Shown one piece after another: positions 39,689 to 51,298 of a stretch of DNA of 64,000 bases. The notes beneath the pieces were generated by a model that saw only the letters and a list, made by a program, of their open reading frames with translations, was not told where the DNA came from and did not search any database. The stretch is from Alisma plantago-aquatica (taxonomy: Eukaryota; Streptophyta; Magnoliopsida; Alismatales; Alismataceae): the NCBI GenBank assembly GCA_963693085.1, contig OY856409.1, forward strand, positions 301,265,058 through 301,329,057, in the 5' to 3' direction. The first letter of the stretch is position 1; the number at the start of each line of letters is the position of its first letter. Position numbers and translations under genes: made by a program.

Positions 39689-42354
39689 TGTAACATCCCT
39701 GACCTGGGTTAAGGCTAACCCTATTTGTTTGTCTTAAATAAGTTGCTTAGAACTTTAATATAATTCTCTAAAGATTTTTGTTATCAGGTGAAAATTTTAT
39801 GTTTCAAATTTTATCTTGTTTGAATAATGTTTGAACAATGTTCTCTTGTTTTGGACCAAAATGCAATTTACCCAAGATGAGGGGTTATATTTCAATATGT
39901 TACATGTTAAACATACCTCATGTGTTTTAGCATCATAAGAGAGATAATTATGCAAGTTGGTGGCTTGTGGAAAGCCTAAATTCCAAATTTGAACTTGTTT
40001 CAATAATGCTAGTACCTTATGTATCAATTTTGGTACAAATTGTAATTTACCCAAAATGAAGGGTTGATATGAAAATTACCACCTCTAGAGTGTCCCTAAT
40101 CCCTCCAAGTATCTTTTATAGGAGAGATAAAAAAAGGATACACCATTTTTTAATCATGTATGAGTTACAGTATTCTTGGTAATAGAAAAAAAAACAAGAA
40201 AGGGGTTGAATGTGAAACCCCAATTTGAGTTGTATCGAGTTGTAGAGTCCATATGAAAGTGCCTATCGGCCAAGGAGCCATAGGGGGAGTCTCATATAAG
40301 TTTTTGAACTCTTGGAAAAGGCCATGATGGGAAAATAACCTGAAGCAGGTGATCCATGACAAGTTAGATGCTCCTTGCAAAAAGTTGTATCGGTTTGCAT
40401 AATTTGTGAGATAAAGATGAAATATCTTGTCCAACAAGATAAGCGATGACCGAAGTATCATATATAGATCATCCTCAAGTGTTTTATATGTCAAGATAAA
40501 TATGAGTGCATTCAAGGACAAGTGTCAACCATGCATGGACACATGGCACCTAGTAGCTTAAAATGATGACACCTCGTATACATACATTTTCATGAACCTC
40601 AAGTATATATAGCCTTCCTTTCACCTATTAGTGGAATTTTTTAAAATATATCACCCCCTTGATCTTAGATATCGTTCATAGAGTATTGGTATCATGCAAG
40701 GGTGAATAAGTATTGTGCATAGGGCCTTGGTATCAGCCATAGCAAAGTGATATCACCCATTGCAAAGTGATATCGGCTAAGTGAGGGATATCGGCCACAA
40801 GTGGTGAGGTATCGTGCATAGGACTGAGTATCTCAAGTATTGGAACTTTTAGAATCTCATCTTCAACCTTGGTAATGTGAATATTTGGAGCTTTGAAGTT
40901 GCTCTTGAGGCGGGTTATATAACTTGAACTCAATTATGTTATTATTTTCCATTAATCTTGCCTTAGTTAAATGATTTACTTTCAAATAGAATTTTCTTGC
41001 ATAATTGATGAACCCATGAGATCTAGTAGTAACCTAGGACTGTTATCCATGAAATATAACAGTAATAACAAGAGTCTAGAGGTTGATTATGATGGCATCA
41101 TCATGGTTCAACCCGTGTTGGATTGAAGCACCTATATACCCGATATGGTGTTGAAGGATACACCTCTTACCTAATATGGGGTTCAAACCCTAGATAGTGA
41201 TGGTTGTACACCTCTAGAACGATATAGTGATGAGCATAAACCTTATACACGATATGGTGATGCACACATACACCTTAATGTCGATATGGTGAGCACGCAT
41301 ACACCTTATACCCGATATGGTGTTGAAACCCTAGATGGTGATATAGAATCTGATATACCTTGGAACCCCATACCCCTATCGTTTTGTGTAATGGGTTGAT
41401 TGTTAAGGGTTAAACTAGTTGTCTAGACTATCACTCAATACATGATAGGATTGATCCCATGAAGGTATGAAAGAATATGAACATAAGAGTTTAACCTGAC
41501 ATGCTAATCAGATATGGCAACCCAATATGGTAACTTGATATGGTAACCCGATAGGATGATATTAACACAACCACTAGTATGATATAGTGATGAATTTATA
41601 CCTCATGGATGATATGAGTGACACATACACACACCTTGTGCATGATATGGGGTCGAGTACACACCTTATACCTGATGTGGTGTTGAGCATATGCCCTAAC
41701 CTGATATGATGTTGAAACTCAATACGGTGTTGTGAAACTCGATATGAAAACCCCTAAGGTTGAGTAATCTGATATGGATGCACGATATGGTGATGAGGAT
41801 ACATGTCTATACCCGATATGGAAGCATACCTACACCTCTATACCTGATATGGAAGCATACCTACACCTCTATACCCGATATGGAGGAAACACCTCAATCC
41901 AATACACTTGATCGAGTGATACATGTAGTATGTTATGTCAAGTCATACTTTAATACATGAAGGGTTTAATGCATTCCATAAATATGGACCAATGTACCTT
42001 GAGAGAAGGATTGAGCCAACTTAATGAAGTATGATTTAATCAATATCCTAGTGAGGATGAAAGAGAAACCTATACTTGTTTAATACTCATGTAATGATTA
42101 TACATTGATACTCCTAATATGAGTGGAGTCTGAATTAGGGTTGTGATTATTGATGAATGTACTTGAAAACCCTAGTCAGTTTAAAAAGGGAAACCTTAAC
42201 CCTGATGAAGGGTAATGATATGATTTGAAACTATAATTGTTAATAAAGGGAAACCCTAACCATATTAAAACCATGTTGATAGCATGAGATAATGAGCATA
42301 GCTAAGCATGAGCTATGATGTTTATAATACCAATTATATAGATCTTATGACCTA

Positions 42355-42512
42355 GAGATAGTTGTTACCTAGTGAGAGGTGACAAGATGTTTAATGGGCC
42401 ATGTGAGCCATGTGAATAGTTGTTGCCTAGTGAGAGGCAACAAGATGTTTAATGGGCCTTGTGTGCCATGTGAATAGTTGTTGCCTAGTGAGAGGTGACA
42501 AGATGTTTATAA
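42355..42512 (+). repeat. ~58-bp repeat, about 2.7 units
   Basis: Successive GTTGCCTAGTGAGAGGTGAC units with AAGATGTTTAATGGGCC between them. Confidence 0.8.
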
Positions 42513-42857
42513 AAGTCTCATGAAAGAAATGGTAATGTTCAAAACAAACTAGGGGAAATGGAAACCCAATAACATCATAATAATAATAAATGGTAATGAA
42601 ATCTTGGTCATACATGCTTTACACTTATAGCCAAATAAGGGCTATAGTGTTTTGAATATGCTTAAATGAGATAAGAGGAATACTTGCATTACATAAAGAG
42701 TGTGAATAGGTATGATGGCTTGGCCAAGGTATAAATTCCTAGTAAAGGTGATGTGGTAATCAGTGATAAGTTTAAAGGATTGATATCCCATAATGAAAAT
42801 GAAAGGTAAACATAAAGGTATTCCACTACTATGGAATCCTTAGCAATATGGCCATGA

Positions 42858-43722
42858 TCTTATAGGATTGGCATAGTCCAATACCTGGATAAAAACTTCA
42901 CAGGGTTGGCATAGTCCAATACCTGGATATAATCTCACAGGATTGGTATCATCCAAACCTTGTACATAATCTCACAGGGTTGGCATAGTCCAATACCTGG
43001 ATATAATCTCACAAGATTAGCATAATCTAATGCCTGGATGCAACACTCACAGGATTGGGACAACCCAATACCTGGATATAATTTCACAGGATTGGCATAA
43101 TCCAATACCTAGATGCAACACTCATAGGATTGGGCCAACCCAATACATGGATATAATTTCACAAGATTGGGACAACCCAATACCTGGATATAATTTCACA
43201 GGATTGGAATAATCCAATACCTGGATGCAACACTCACAGGATTGGGACAACCCAATACCTAGATATAATTTTACAATATTGGCATAATCCAATACCTGGA
43301 TACAACACTCACAAGATTGGGACAACCCAATACCTGGATATAATTTCACAGGATTGGCATAATCCAATACATGGATGAAACACTAACAGGATTGGGACAA
43401 CCCAATACCTAGATATAATTTCACAGGATTGGCATAATCCAATACATGGATGCAATACTCACATGATTGGGACAACCCAATACCTAGATATAATTTCACA
43501 GGATTGGCATAATCCAATACCTGGATGCAATACTCACAGGATTGGGACAACCCAATACTTGGATATAATTTCACAGGATTGGCATAATTTAATACCTGGA
43601 TACAACACTCACAGGATTGGGACAACCCAATACCTGGATATAATTTCACAGGATTGGCATAGTCCAATACCTGGACATCATTTCACAGGATTGGCATAGC
43701 CCAATACCTGGATAGAATATGA
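42858..43722 (+). repeat. ~37-bp minisatellite with dimeric higher-order structure, about 23 units
   Basis: Two unit types alternate through much of the array. Type 1 has ATTGGGACAACCCAAT then ACCTGGATATAATTTCACAG. Type 2 has ATTGGCATAATCCAAT then ACCTGGATGCAACACTCACA. Together they form a ~75-bp higher-order unit. Every unit carries an inverted CCAAT pair. Open frames on both strands through this array are repeat artefacts. Confidence 0.95.
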
Positions 43723-44066
43723 TGATGTATATTCACATGATTAGTGCAATTCAATACCTGTCTAGCAGATTGGTTGAGGCCAACAGATAGAAATGAGGAT
43801 GATTCATGGATGTCATACCATGATAATAGTATCACAGAATAAGCTTGAGATGTTGGTATAGTTTGATGGGTCAATGATACACATGTTCTTCATATTCCTT
43901 ATAAAGTGAATAGATGATTTACTACTCTATCATAGACAGTTACAATGCTTTAAAAGATGAGAAATGTTCTAATCTTCTTATCTATAGTGATTAACCTTGG
44001 TTATTAATATAAAATAACCCCTACTTAGTTTTATATAGTTTGCCTATGATAATAACATTACTGGTG

Positions 44067-44097
44067 GAGAGTTATATCTCTCATTGGGACAATTGTC
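44067..44097 (+). promoter_or_regulatory. Paired dyads near the solo LTR 3' end
   Basis: GAGAGTTATATCTCTC (44067-44082) and GACAATTGTC (44088-44097), as in other family-A LTRs. Confidence 0.5.
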
Positions 44098-44585
44098 TCA
44101 CCCCGTGGGATCCACATTTTTTAGGTGGACGTACACGAGGAGGTAGAGACCATTCTACAGAGGAAGGGCATCAACAATAGGGATAGTAGTAACAGCTCAA
44201 GTTGAGTGTACTTCTTGTCATGTCTAGTAGATAGGAGTCCTATGTGTCATCTCTGTACTCTTAGGTCCTCAGATTTAGTGTGTGACAGTTTTATGAACAA
44301 TCTGAGATTTTGGCTTGTAAGCCTCGAGGTTTTATGTTGCTTCAATATATGTTTTGACAAAGCAACTGTTATATGTTATCCTTGAGATGAGATAGTACAG
44401 TGTATGTACAATGTGAACCTTGATGTATATAAAGTTTTGGTTCTTTCATTAAGATTTTTCCAGGAAATGGATCTCTTTGCACAAAAAATGGTTTTAAATT
44501 TTTAGTGATTTTGTTAATCCACTGCTTATGATCATTCCGCATAATTAGTAATGATTTGTCTGTCAGTTTGGTGGCGGTCATTTCA

Positions 44586-45778
44586 TTTATGTTCCCAAGG
44601 TTGAAGATGAACTTATCACAAATCCAAGACTCATTCACAAGTCCTCTACATGCAAGGAATCACCATTGTCAAGAACTTGGTGATGAAGAAAAGAAAGAAA
44701 GAATCACAACCAGAGATCATGATTTATCCAAGGTTGAAGGTGACCATTTCTTCACCTTAAGCTTAATGTATCGAGATCCTCCTTGCTCCTCAACTCTTTG
44801 CACAATATCTAAGAGAAATTTAGTGATAGGATTTGAAAAATTCACTAGTAGGTGAAAGGAGTGGTATATATAATTGAGGCTCATAGGAGAAGGTGTATAA
44901 GAGGTGTCATCATTTTACACTACTAGGTGCCACGTGTCCATGCATGGTTGACACGTGTCCATGCACAAAAATTTATATTGACATGCAAAATTCTTGAGTG
45001 TAATCTAGGGATAAGATTTCGGCCCTTAGTTATCTTTTTGAGCAAGATATTTCAACTCAACATCACTTTATTCACAAACCGATACACTTTTTCTAAGGAA
45101 AGTTGCAAGCCGATATCCATCACCTCCTTGAGGTGCTTAACCCATAATGGAAAAGTCCAAGAGTTGGAAAAACGATATGGGACCTCCTCTATGGATCCTT
45201 GTCTGATAGGAATCCCCATATAAGCTCTACAACTCGATACAACTCAATTAGGGTCTCAACTATACAACTCTTCTTGGTCTTTTCATCACCAAGAATACCA
45301 GTACTAAAAAATGATTTAAACATGGTGCCTATTTATTTCTATCTCCTCTATATGATGCCAAGAGAGAGTAGAGACACTCTATAGGTGGTAATTTGCATAT
45401 CAACCCTACATTTTGGGTGAATTGCAAATTGCACCAAAACTGGTACACAAGGCACAAGCATTATTCAAACAAGCTCCGACTTGGAACTTAGGCTTTCCAC
45501 AAGCCACCCCTTAGCATCATTCTCTCTCTTATGATGCTTAAGCACTTGAAGCATGTTCAAATGTGACATATTGCAATATAACCCCTCATCTTGGGTAAAT
45601 TGCAAATTACACCCAAACTATCATATAATGCACAAACAGTTCGCAAATAAGCTCAAACTTGAAAATTAAACTTTACTTGAGTCTTAATTACTTTTTAAAA
45701 GATTAAAACAAGTTTATAAATAACTTACTTAAGCAAAACTTCCAGTTTTATGGCATAACCTAGGTCTGGGATGTTACA
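44586..45778 (-). mobile_element. 5' part of the interrupted minus-strand LTR
   Basis: Continues 37791-39688 after the solo LTR and ends at the inverted LTR start (GGGATGTTACA, 45778), directly against the RNase H coding remnant. It holds the best preserved promoter module of the window. Confidence 0.9.
44864..44957 (-). promoter_or_regulatory. Best preserved LTR promoter module: G-box, RY, G-box/ABRE, TATA
   Basis: Minus reading gives CACGTG (44952-44957), RY CATGCATG (44939-44946), GACACGTGGC (G-box 44931-44936) and TATATATA-like at about 44865-44872. The two boxes are intact here, whereas one or both have decayed by C-to-T or G-to-A change in other copies. ABRE plus RY is the known arrangement of seed-maturation promoters bound by bZIP and B3 (ABI3/FUS3/LEC2) factors; its use here is inferred. 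Confidence 0.65.
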
Positions 45779-45779
45779 A

Positions 45780-46361
45780 AAGGGATACATTATTTTCTGT
45801 GACGCCTCTAAGAATGGTCTAGGATGTGTGCTGATGCAGAGTGACCATGTAGTTTCTTTTCCTTCCTGACAGCTTAAGAAACACAAGGAGAATTATTAGA
45901 CACATGATCTAGAATTATCTACAGTGGTCCACGCATTGAAGATTTGGAGGCATTATCTTTATGGAGAAACATGTCAGATTTTCACAGACCATAAAAACTT
46001 AAAGTACATCTTTGCACAGCACGAGTTGAATATGAGACTACGTCACAGGATGGAATTAATCAAGGACTACTATTGTACAATTGATTATCATTTAGGGAAA
46101 TCTAATGTAGTGGTAGATGCATTGAGTATAAAATCTTCATCTCCACCCATAGATAAAGCACAGTTGAACTCTTTAATATGCTTTAAACGGGACATGTTTG
46201 TGTCTTTGAGACAAATGAATGTACAACTAGAAGTATTTTTGTTAGACGGATTGTTGGCCGAGATGCATGTGAAACCTACTCTGAGACAAAAGATTAAAGA
46301 GGCACAATAGGTTGATACTGTGATTCAGCAGATCATGTCAGAGTATGGTAGTGAGAAATAG
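45780..46361 (+). pseudogene. RNase H domain remnant of Ty3/gypsy pol, copy 1
   Basis: Begins abruptly at the inverted LTR start. It shows the RNase H acidic residues in order: D in IIFCDASKNGLG (45800), E in THDLELSTVVHALKIWRHYL (about 45909), D in IFTDHKNLKYIF (about 45981) and D in VVVDALS (about 46116), followed by the linker to integrase. Gag, protease and reverse transcriptase are missing. Stops at 45867, 45897, 46308 and 46359 break the frame; all but 45897 are one C-to-T or G-to-A step from a sense codon. The longest open piece is 45924-46310. Confidence 0.95.
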
Positions 46362-47222
46362 GATGGTTTCCATGAGTCAGAGGATGAGGTAGTCTGTTAC
46401 CATGGTAGTATGGTAGTACCTAATGCCAATGACTTAAGAAAGATAGTTATGGAGGAAACTCATTCATCCATGTATGCAATGCATCTAGGGAGTACTAAAA
46501 TGTATCAAAACTTAAAAGATATGTACTGGTGGCCTGGTTTGAAGAAGGATGTAGCTGAGTTTGTTATATGGTGTCCAGTGTGTCAGAAAGTTAAAGCAGA
46601 ACACCATAAGCCTGCAAGACCATTGCAACCCTTACCTATATCGTAGTAGAAATAGGATCACGTGACAATGGACTTTGTGGTTGGTCTACCCAGAACAGCC
46701 AAAAGTCATGATTCTATTTGGGTGATAGTTGATAGGTTGACTAAGTCAACACATTTTCTTCCTGTTAAAACAACCTATACTATTGAAAAACTTGCACAGA
46801 TCTACATAGATGAGATAGTACGGTTGCACAGAGTTCCAGCCACAATTGTGTCTGATAGAGGTACCCAGTTTACAAGTCATTTTTGGGAATGAATACATAA
46901 AGCCTTGGGTACGCAGTTAAAGTTTAGCACAACTTTTCACCCTCAGACAGATGGGCAATCTGAAAGGACTATACAGACTTTGGAGGACTTGCTTAGGGCA
47001 TGTGTTCTTCAGTTTTTAGGAAGTTGGGACTTACACTTGAGCTTAATAGAGTTTTCCTACAACAATAGCTATCAGACTAGTATTGATATGGCACCATATG
47101 AAGCATTATATGGTAGACATTTTAGATCTCCGTTATGTTGGTATGAGATAGGGGAATACCAACTTCTGGGTCCTGAATTAATGCAACAGATAACTAAAAA
47201 GATTAAAGTAATACAATAATAG
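46362..47222 (+). pseudogene. Integrase zinc finger and catalytic core remnant, copy 1
   Basis: The HHCC finger is complete (H in THSSM and AMHLG, Cys pair in CPVCQ near 46575). The DDE core is present: D in TMDFVVGLP (46668), D in VSDRG (46854) and E in TDGQSERTI (46962). Open pieces are 46410-46646, 46662-46892 and 46905-47219. Stops at 46644, 46647, 46653, 46890, 47217 and 47220 interrupt it; the other copy has CAG, TGG, TGG, CGA, CAA and CAG at these places. There is no frameshift, so decay has been almost wholly by transition. Confidence 0.96.
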
Positions 47223-47735
47223 TTGAAGGCTGTACAGGATAGACAAAAGTCATATGCCGATAAACGTCTTAGACCTTTAGAATTCCAAGTTGGAGATAGA
47301 GTGTATCTCAAGGTCTCTCCTTGGAAAGGTGTTCTCAGATTTGGGAAGAAGGGTAAGTTAGCTCCTAGATTTATGGGACCTTACCTAGTGACAGCACAGA
47401 TTCGAAAGGTAGCCTATAGGTTGGAGTTGCCACCTAAACTATATAGACTACATCTAGTATTTCATATATCTATGGAGAGAAAGTGTCATCCTGATATAGA
47501 GTTGGTGTTGCAACCTGTAGAGGTAGAACTGAATGAAGATATATCCTATGTGGAAGGTCCAATGATGATTCTTGACAAAAGAATCAAGAAGTTGAAAAAG
47601 AAAGACATAGTTCTTGTGAAAGTTCTCTGGCATCACCGTGGTGTTGAATATTCCACATGGGAACTGGAGGAAGAAATGAGGAGGAAGTACCCTTCTCTTT
47701 TCTCTTGCAATTTGGGGGACAAAATCCCTTTTTAG
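47223..47735 (+). pseudogene. Integrase C-terminus (GPY/F) and chromodomain, copy 1
   Basis: A 170-residue open stretch, the longest convincing coding segment in the window. It contains the LEFQVGDRVYLKVSPW motif (residues 21-36), the GPY module RFMGPYLVTAQIRKVAYRLE (49-68) and a chromodomain-like tail ILDKRIKKLKK...LVKVLWHHRGVEYSTWE (from about 122), ending just before the polypurine tract. The chromodomain lacks the first aromatic residues of canonical types, as in the Tekay/Del group. It has no start codon context of its own, being only the end of a polyprotein. Confidence 0.95.
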
Positions 47736-47745
47736 GGGTTGATAA
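47734..47745 (+). promoter_or_regulatory. Polypurine tract of copy 1
   Basis: AGGGGTTGATAA immediately before the LTR start at 47747; it overlaps the last bases of the pol frame. Confidence 0.8.
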
Positions 47746-48557
47746 TTGTAACATCCCTAACCTGGGTTATGGAATAAACCTGAAATTTTTTCTTAAGTAA
47801 GTTATTCATAAACTTGTTTTAATCTTTTGAAAAGAAATTAAGACTCTCCTTAAGTTTAATTTTCAAGTTTGAGCTTATTTGCAAACTATTTGTGCATTAT
47901 ATGATAATCTGGGTGTAAATTGCAATTTACCCAAGATGAGGGGTTATATTGCAATATGTCACATTTTGAACATGATTCAAGTGCTTTAGCATCATAAGAG
48001 AGAGAATGATGTTAAGGGTTGGCTTGTGGAAAGCCTAAGTTCCAAGTTAGAACTTGTTTGAATAATGCTTGTGCCTTGTGTACCAGTTTAGGTGCAATTT
48101 GCAATTTACCCAAAATGTAGGGTTGATATGCAAGTAACCACCTCTAGAGTATCCCTACTCTCTCTTATCATCATATATAGGAGAGAGAAAGAAATATGCA
48201 CCATGTTTGAATCATCTTTGAGTGATGGTATTCTTGGTGATGAAAAGACCAAGAAGATGTATAGTTGAAGCCTTTATATGAGTTGTATCAAGTTGTCGAG
48301 CTTATATGGGGATGCCTATCGGCCAAGGAGCCATATAGAAGGTCCCATATAGTTTTTTAAACTCTTATACATTTCCATGATGGATTAATCACCTCAAGGA
48401 TGTGATGGATATCAGTTTGCAACTTTCCTTAGAAAAAGTGAATCAGGTTGTGAATAAAGTGATGTGGAATTGAAATACCTTGCTCAACAAGATAGCTAAG
48501 GGCCAAAATTTTGTCCCTAGATTATCCTCAAGAGTTTTTCATGTCAATATAAATATG

Positions 48558-48661
48558 CATGCATGGACACGTGTCAACCATGCATGGACATGTGGCACCT
48601 AGTAGTGTAAAATGATGACACCTCTTATACACCCTCTCTCATGAACCTCAATTATATATAC
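48558..48661 (+). promoter_or_regulatory. LTR promoter module
   Basis: RY CATGCATG (48558-48565), G-box CACGTG (48568-48573), second RY (48579-48586), a decayed second box CATGTG (48589-48594) and TATATATA (about 48653-48661). Its offset from the LTR start is about 0.9 kb. Confidence 0.65.
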
Positions 48662-49189
48662 TACTCCTTTCACCTACTAGTGAATCTTTTCAAATCCTAT
48701 CACTCAATTTCTCTTAGATATCATGCATAGTATTAAGTATAAAGAAGGATCTCAATCCATTAAGCTTAAAGGTGAAGCCATGGTCACCTTCAACCTTGGA
48801 TAAAGCATGATCTCGGGTTGTGATTCTTCCTTTCTTTTCTTCTTCACCAAGTCCTTATCTATAGATTCTTTGCATATGAAGGAGTTCTGAATGAGTCTTG
48901 GATCTGTGATAAGTTCATCTTCAACCTTGGGAATGTGAATCTTTGGAGCTTGGATCATTGAATTTGTTCTTGAGGCAGGTTATATAACTTGAATCCAATC
49001 ATGTTATTATTCACCTTCAATCTTTCTATACTTGATGATCTACTTTCAATTTCGAGTTTTCTTGTATAATTGATGAATCCATGAGTTCTATTAGTGACAT
49101 AGGACTATTTTCCATGAACTAGACCAGTAAGGAACAAATTCTAGAGCTTGATGATGATGACATCATCATGGCTCAACCCAATATCGGGT

Positions 49190-49740
49190 TGAAGCACCTC
49201 TTTGCCCGATATGGTGTGAAGCACATACATCTCTTTGCCCGATATGGTGTGAAGCACACACACACCTCTTTGGCCAATATGGTTTGAATCACACACACAC
49301 CTATTTGCCTGATATGGTGTGAAGCACACACACCTCTTTGCTCGATATGGTGTGAAGCACACACACATCTCTTTGCCCAATATGGTGTGAAGCACACACA
49401 CACCTCTTTACCCGATATGGTGTGAAGCACACACACACCTCTTTGCCCGATATGGTGTGAAGCACACAAACACCTCTATGCTCGATATGGTGTGAAGCAC
49501 ATAAACACCTCTATACCCAATATGGTGTGAAGCACACACACACCTCTATGTCCGATATTGTGTAAAGTGCACACACACCTCTATGCCCAATATGGTGTGA
49601 AGCACACATACACCTCTTTGTTCGATATGGTGTGAAGCACACACACACCTCTATGCTCGATATGGTGTGAAGCACACACACACCTCTATGCCCAGTATGG
49701 TGTGAGGCGCACACACACCTCTATTCGTGATATGGTGGAA
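49190..49740 (+). repeat. ~35-bp CA-rich minisatellite, about 16 units
   Basis: Same unit (CGATATGGTGTGAAG, CA run, CCTCTTTGCC) and nearly the same copy number as 30085-30655. The array order is similar: TTTGCC-type units first, TATGCC-type later. Confidence 0.95.
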
Positions 49741-50487
49741 GCACCTCAATCCAATATAGTTGATGGAGTAACACATGAAGTGTGTTATGTCAAAAGAAAC
49801 CTTAAGAGGTATAGAGTTTAATACATTTTGATAAATGTGGGCCAATGTACCTTGAGAGAAGAATTGAGCCAACTTAATAAAGTATGGTGTGATCATTATC
49901 CCAGAAAGGATGAGAGAGAAACTCATACTTGGTGTGATAAATCATTCAATGAGTATATATTGATACCCCTATATGTGTAGAGCTATGAATTAGGGTTTTG
50001 GTTCTTGATAATATGAATTAGGGTTTTAATTCTTGATAATTTGAACTTGAAACTCTAATCGGTTTCAACCCTAATTAGTTTGAAAACCTAATCAGCATGA
50101 AACACTAATTGGTTTGAAAAGGAAACCCTAACCCTAATGATGGGAAGGTTGTATTTCTCATGTATTGCATGGTAATGTTATGTACTTGAAATTTCTTCTA
50201 TCATAAAATACTAGCCATGTAGGTATTATGAGATGATGAGCATAGCCAGGTATGAGCTATGATGTTTCACATGATATAGGTTAAATGAGCCTTGTGAGCC
50301 ATGTGAAATACTTGTGCAACATGTATTATGTATACCTGGGTCTGAGAACCTAGAGGTAATAGTTACCTGATAAGAGTTAACAACGTTTAGTGATGAACTA
50401 AGGGCTTGAATACCCAGATCTAGCAATCATGACGATGATAATGTTAAGGGATGAGAATTCCCAGTTATGTGATAAGGAACTGAGATC

Positions 50488-50492
50488 CCGAG
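50488..50492 (+). repeat. Target-site duplication, left copy (CCGAG)
   Basis: CCGAG precedes the LTR start at 50493. Its partner is at 9163-9167 in inverted orientation. Confidence 0.9.
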
Positions 50493-51298
50493 TGTAATAC
50501 CCCTGACCTGGGTTATGGATTAACCCTAGGAGTTTTGCTTAAGTAAGTTACTTACAAACTGATTCTAATCTTTTGAAAAGTAATTAAGGTTTCTTGTGAA
50601 GTTTATTATCAAGTTTGAGCTTAATTGCAAACTATTTGTGCATTAATTGATAGTCTGAGTGAAATGTGTAATTTACCCAAGATGAGGGGTTACATTCCAA
50701 AATGTCAAATGTGTTCTAAGTGTTTTAGTATCATAATAGAGAGAATGATGCTAAGTGGTGGCTTGTGGAAAGCCTAAATCCCGGGTTATAACTTGTTTGA
50801 ACAATGCTAGTACTTTGTGTACCAATTTTGATACAATTTGTAATTTACTCAATATATGGGGTTGGAATGCAAATTACCACCTCTAGAGTGTCCCTACTCC
50901 ATCTATGTATCTTTTAGAGGAAAGATAAAGAAGTATATGCTATGTTTGAGTCATCTTTGAATGATAATACTCTTGGTGATGAACTGACCAAGAAAGGATT
51001 GAAGGTAAAGCATTATATGTGTTGTATCGAGTTGTAGACTTGGTATAGGTGCCCTATCAGACAAGGAGCCATAATATAAGTCTCCTATCGGTTTGTTCAG
51101 CCTTATAAAAGTCCATGTCGGGCAAAGCACCTCAAGGAGGTGGTCCATGATGAGTTACCAGCTCCTTTGCAAAAGTGTTTTGGGTTGCATTATTGGTGAG
51201 ATAAAGATGAGATAGTTTATCCAACAAGATAAGGAATGGCTGAGATATTGTTCCTAGCTTATCCTTAAGACTCTTGCATAGGAACATATGTATGTGTG

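Larger units (their letters stand above)
39689..44585 (+). mobile_element. Solo family-A LTR (4,897 bp)
   Basis: A complete LTR, TGTAACATCC...GGTCATTTCA, with no interior attached. It is flanked by a 5-bp duplication and sits inside a minus-strand LTR that continues on both sides. This is the product of recombination between the two LTRs of an inserted element. It carries a TATA word (40603-40610) with one intact RY (40530-40537) and decayed G-boxes, a large CCAAT-dyad minisatellite and the near-terminal dyads. Confidence 0.92.
47747..50492 (+). mobile_element. Family-A 3' LTR of copy 1, left half
   Basis: Starts TGTAACATCC and parallels 28675-31400. It is interrupted after GATCCCGAG by the pol-less A element, and its right half now lies inverted at 7756-9162. 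It carries a promoter module (48558-48661) and a CA-rich minisatellite (49190-49740). Confidence 0.92.

Noticed and set aside
43030..43699. Open frames on both strands with NPIPGYNFTGL or GIGLSQSCE repeats
   Set aside because: Artefacts of the ~37-bp CCAAT-dyad minisatellite; both strands are open over the same bases.
42858..43722. CRISPR-like regular array
   Set aside because: Units are contiguous tandem repeats with no unique spacers, inside a plant LTR.
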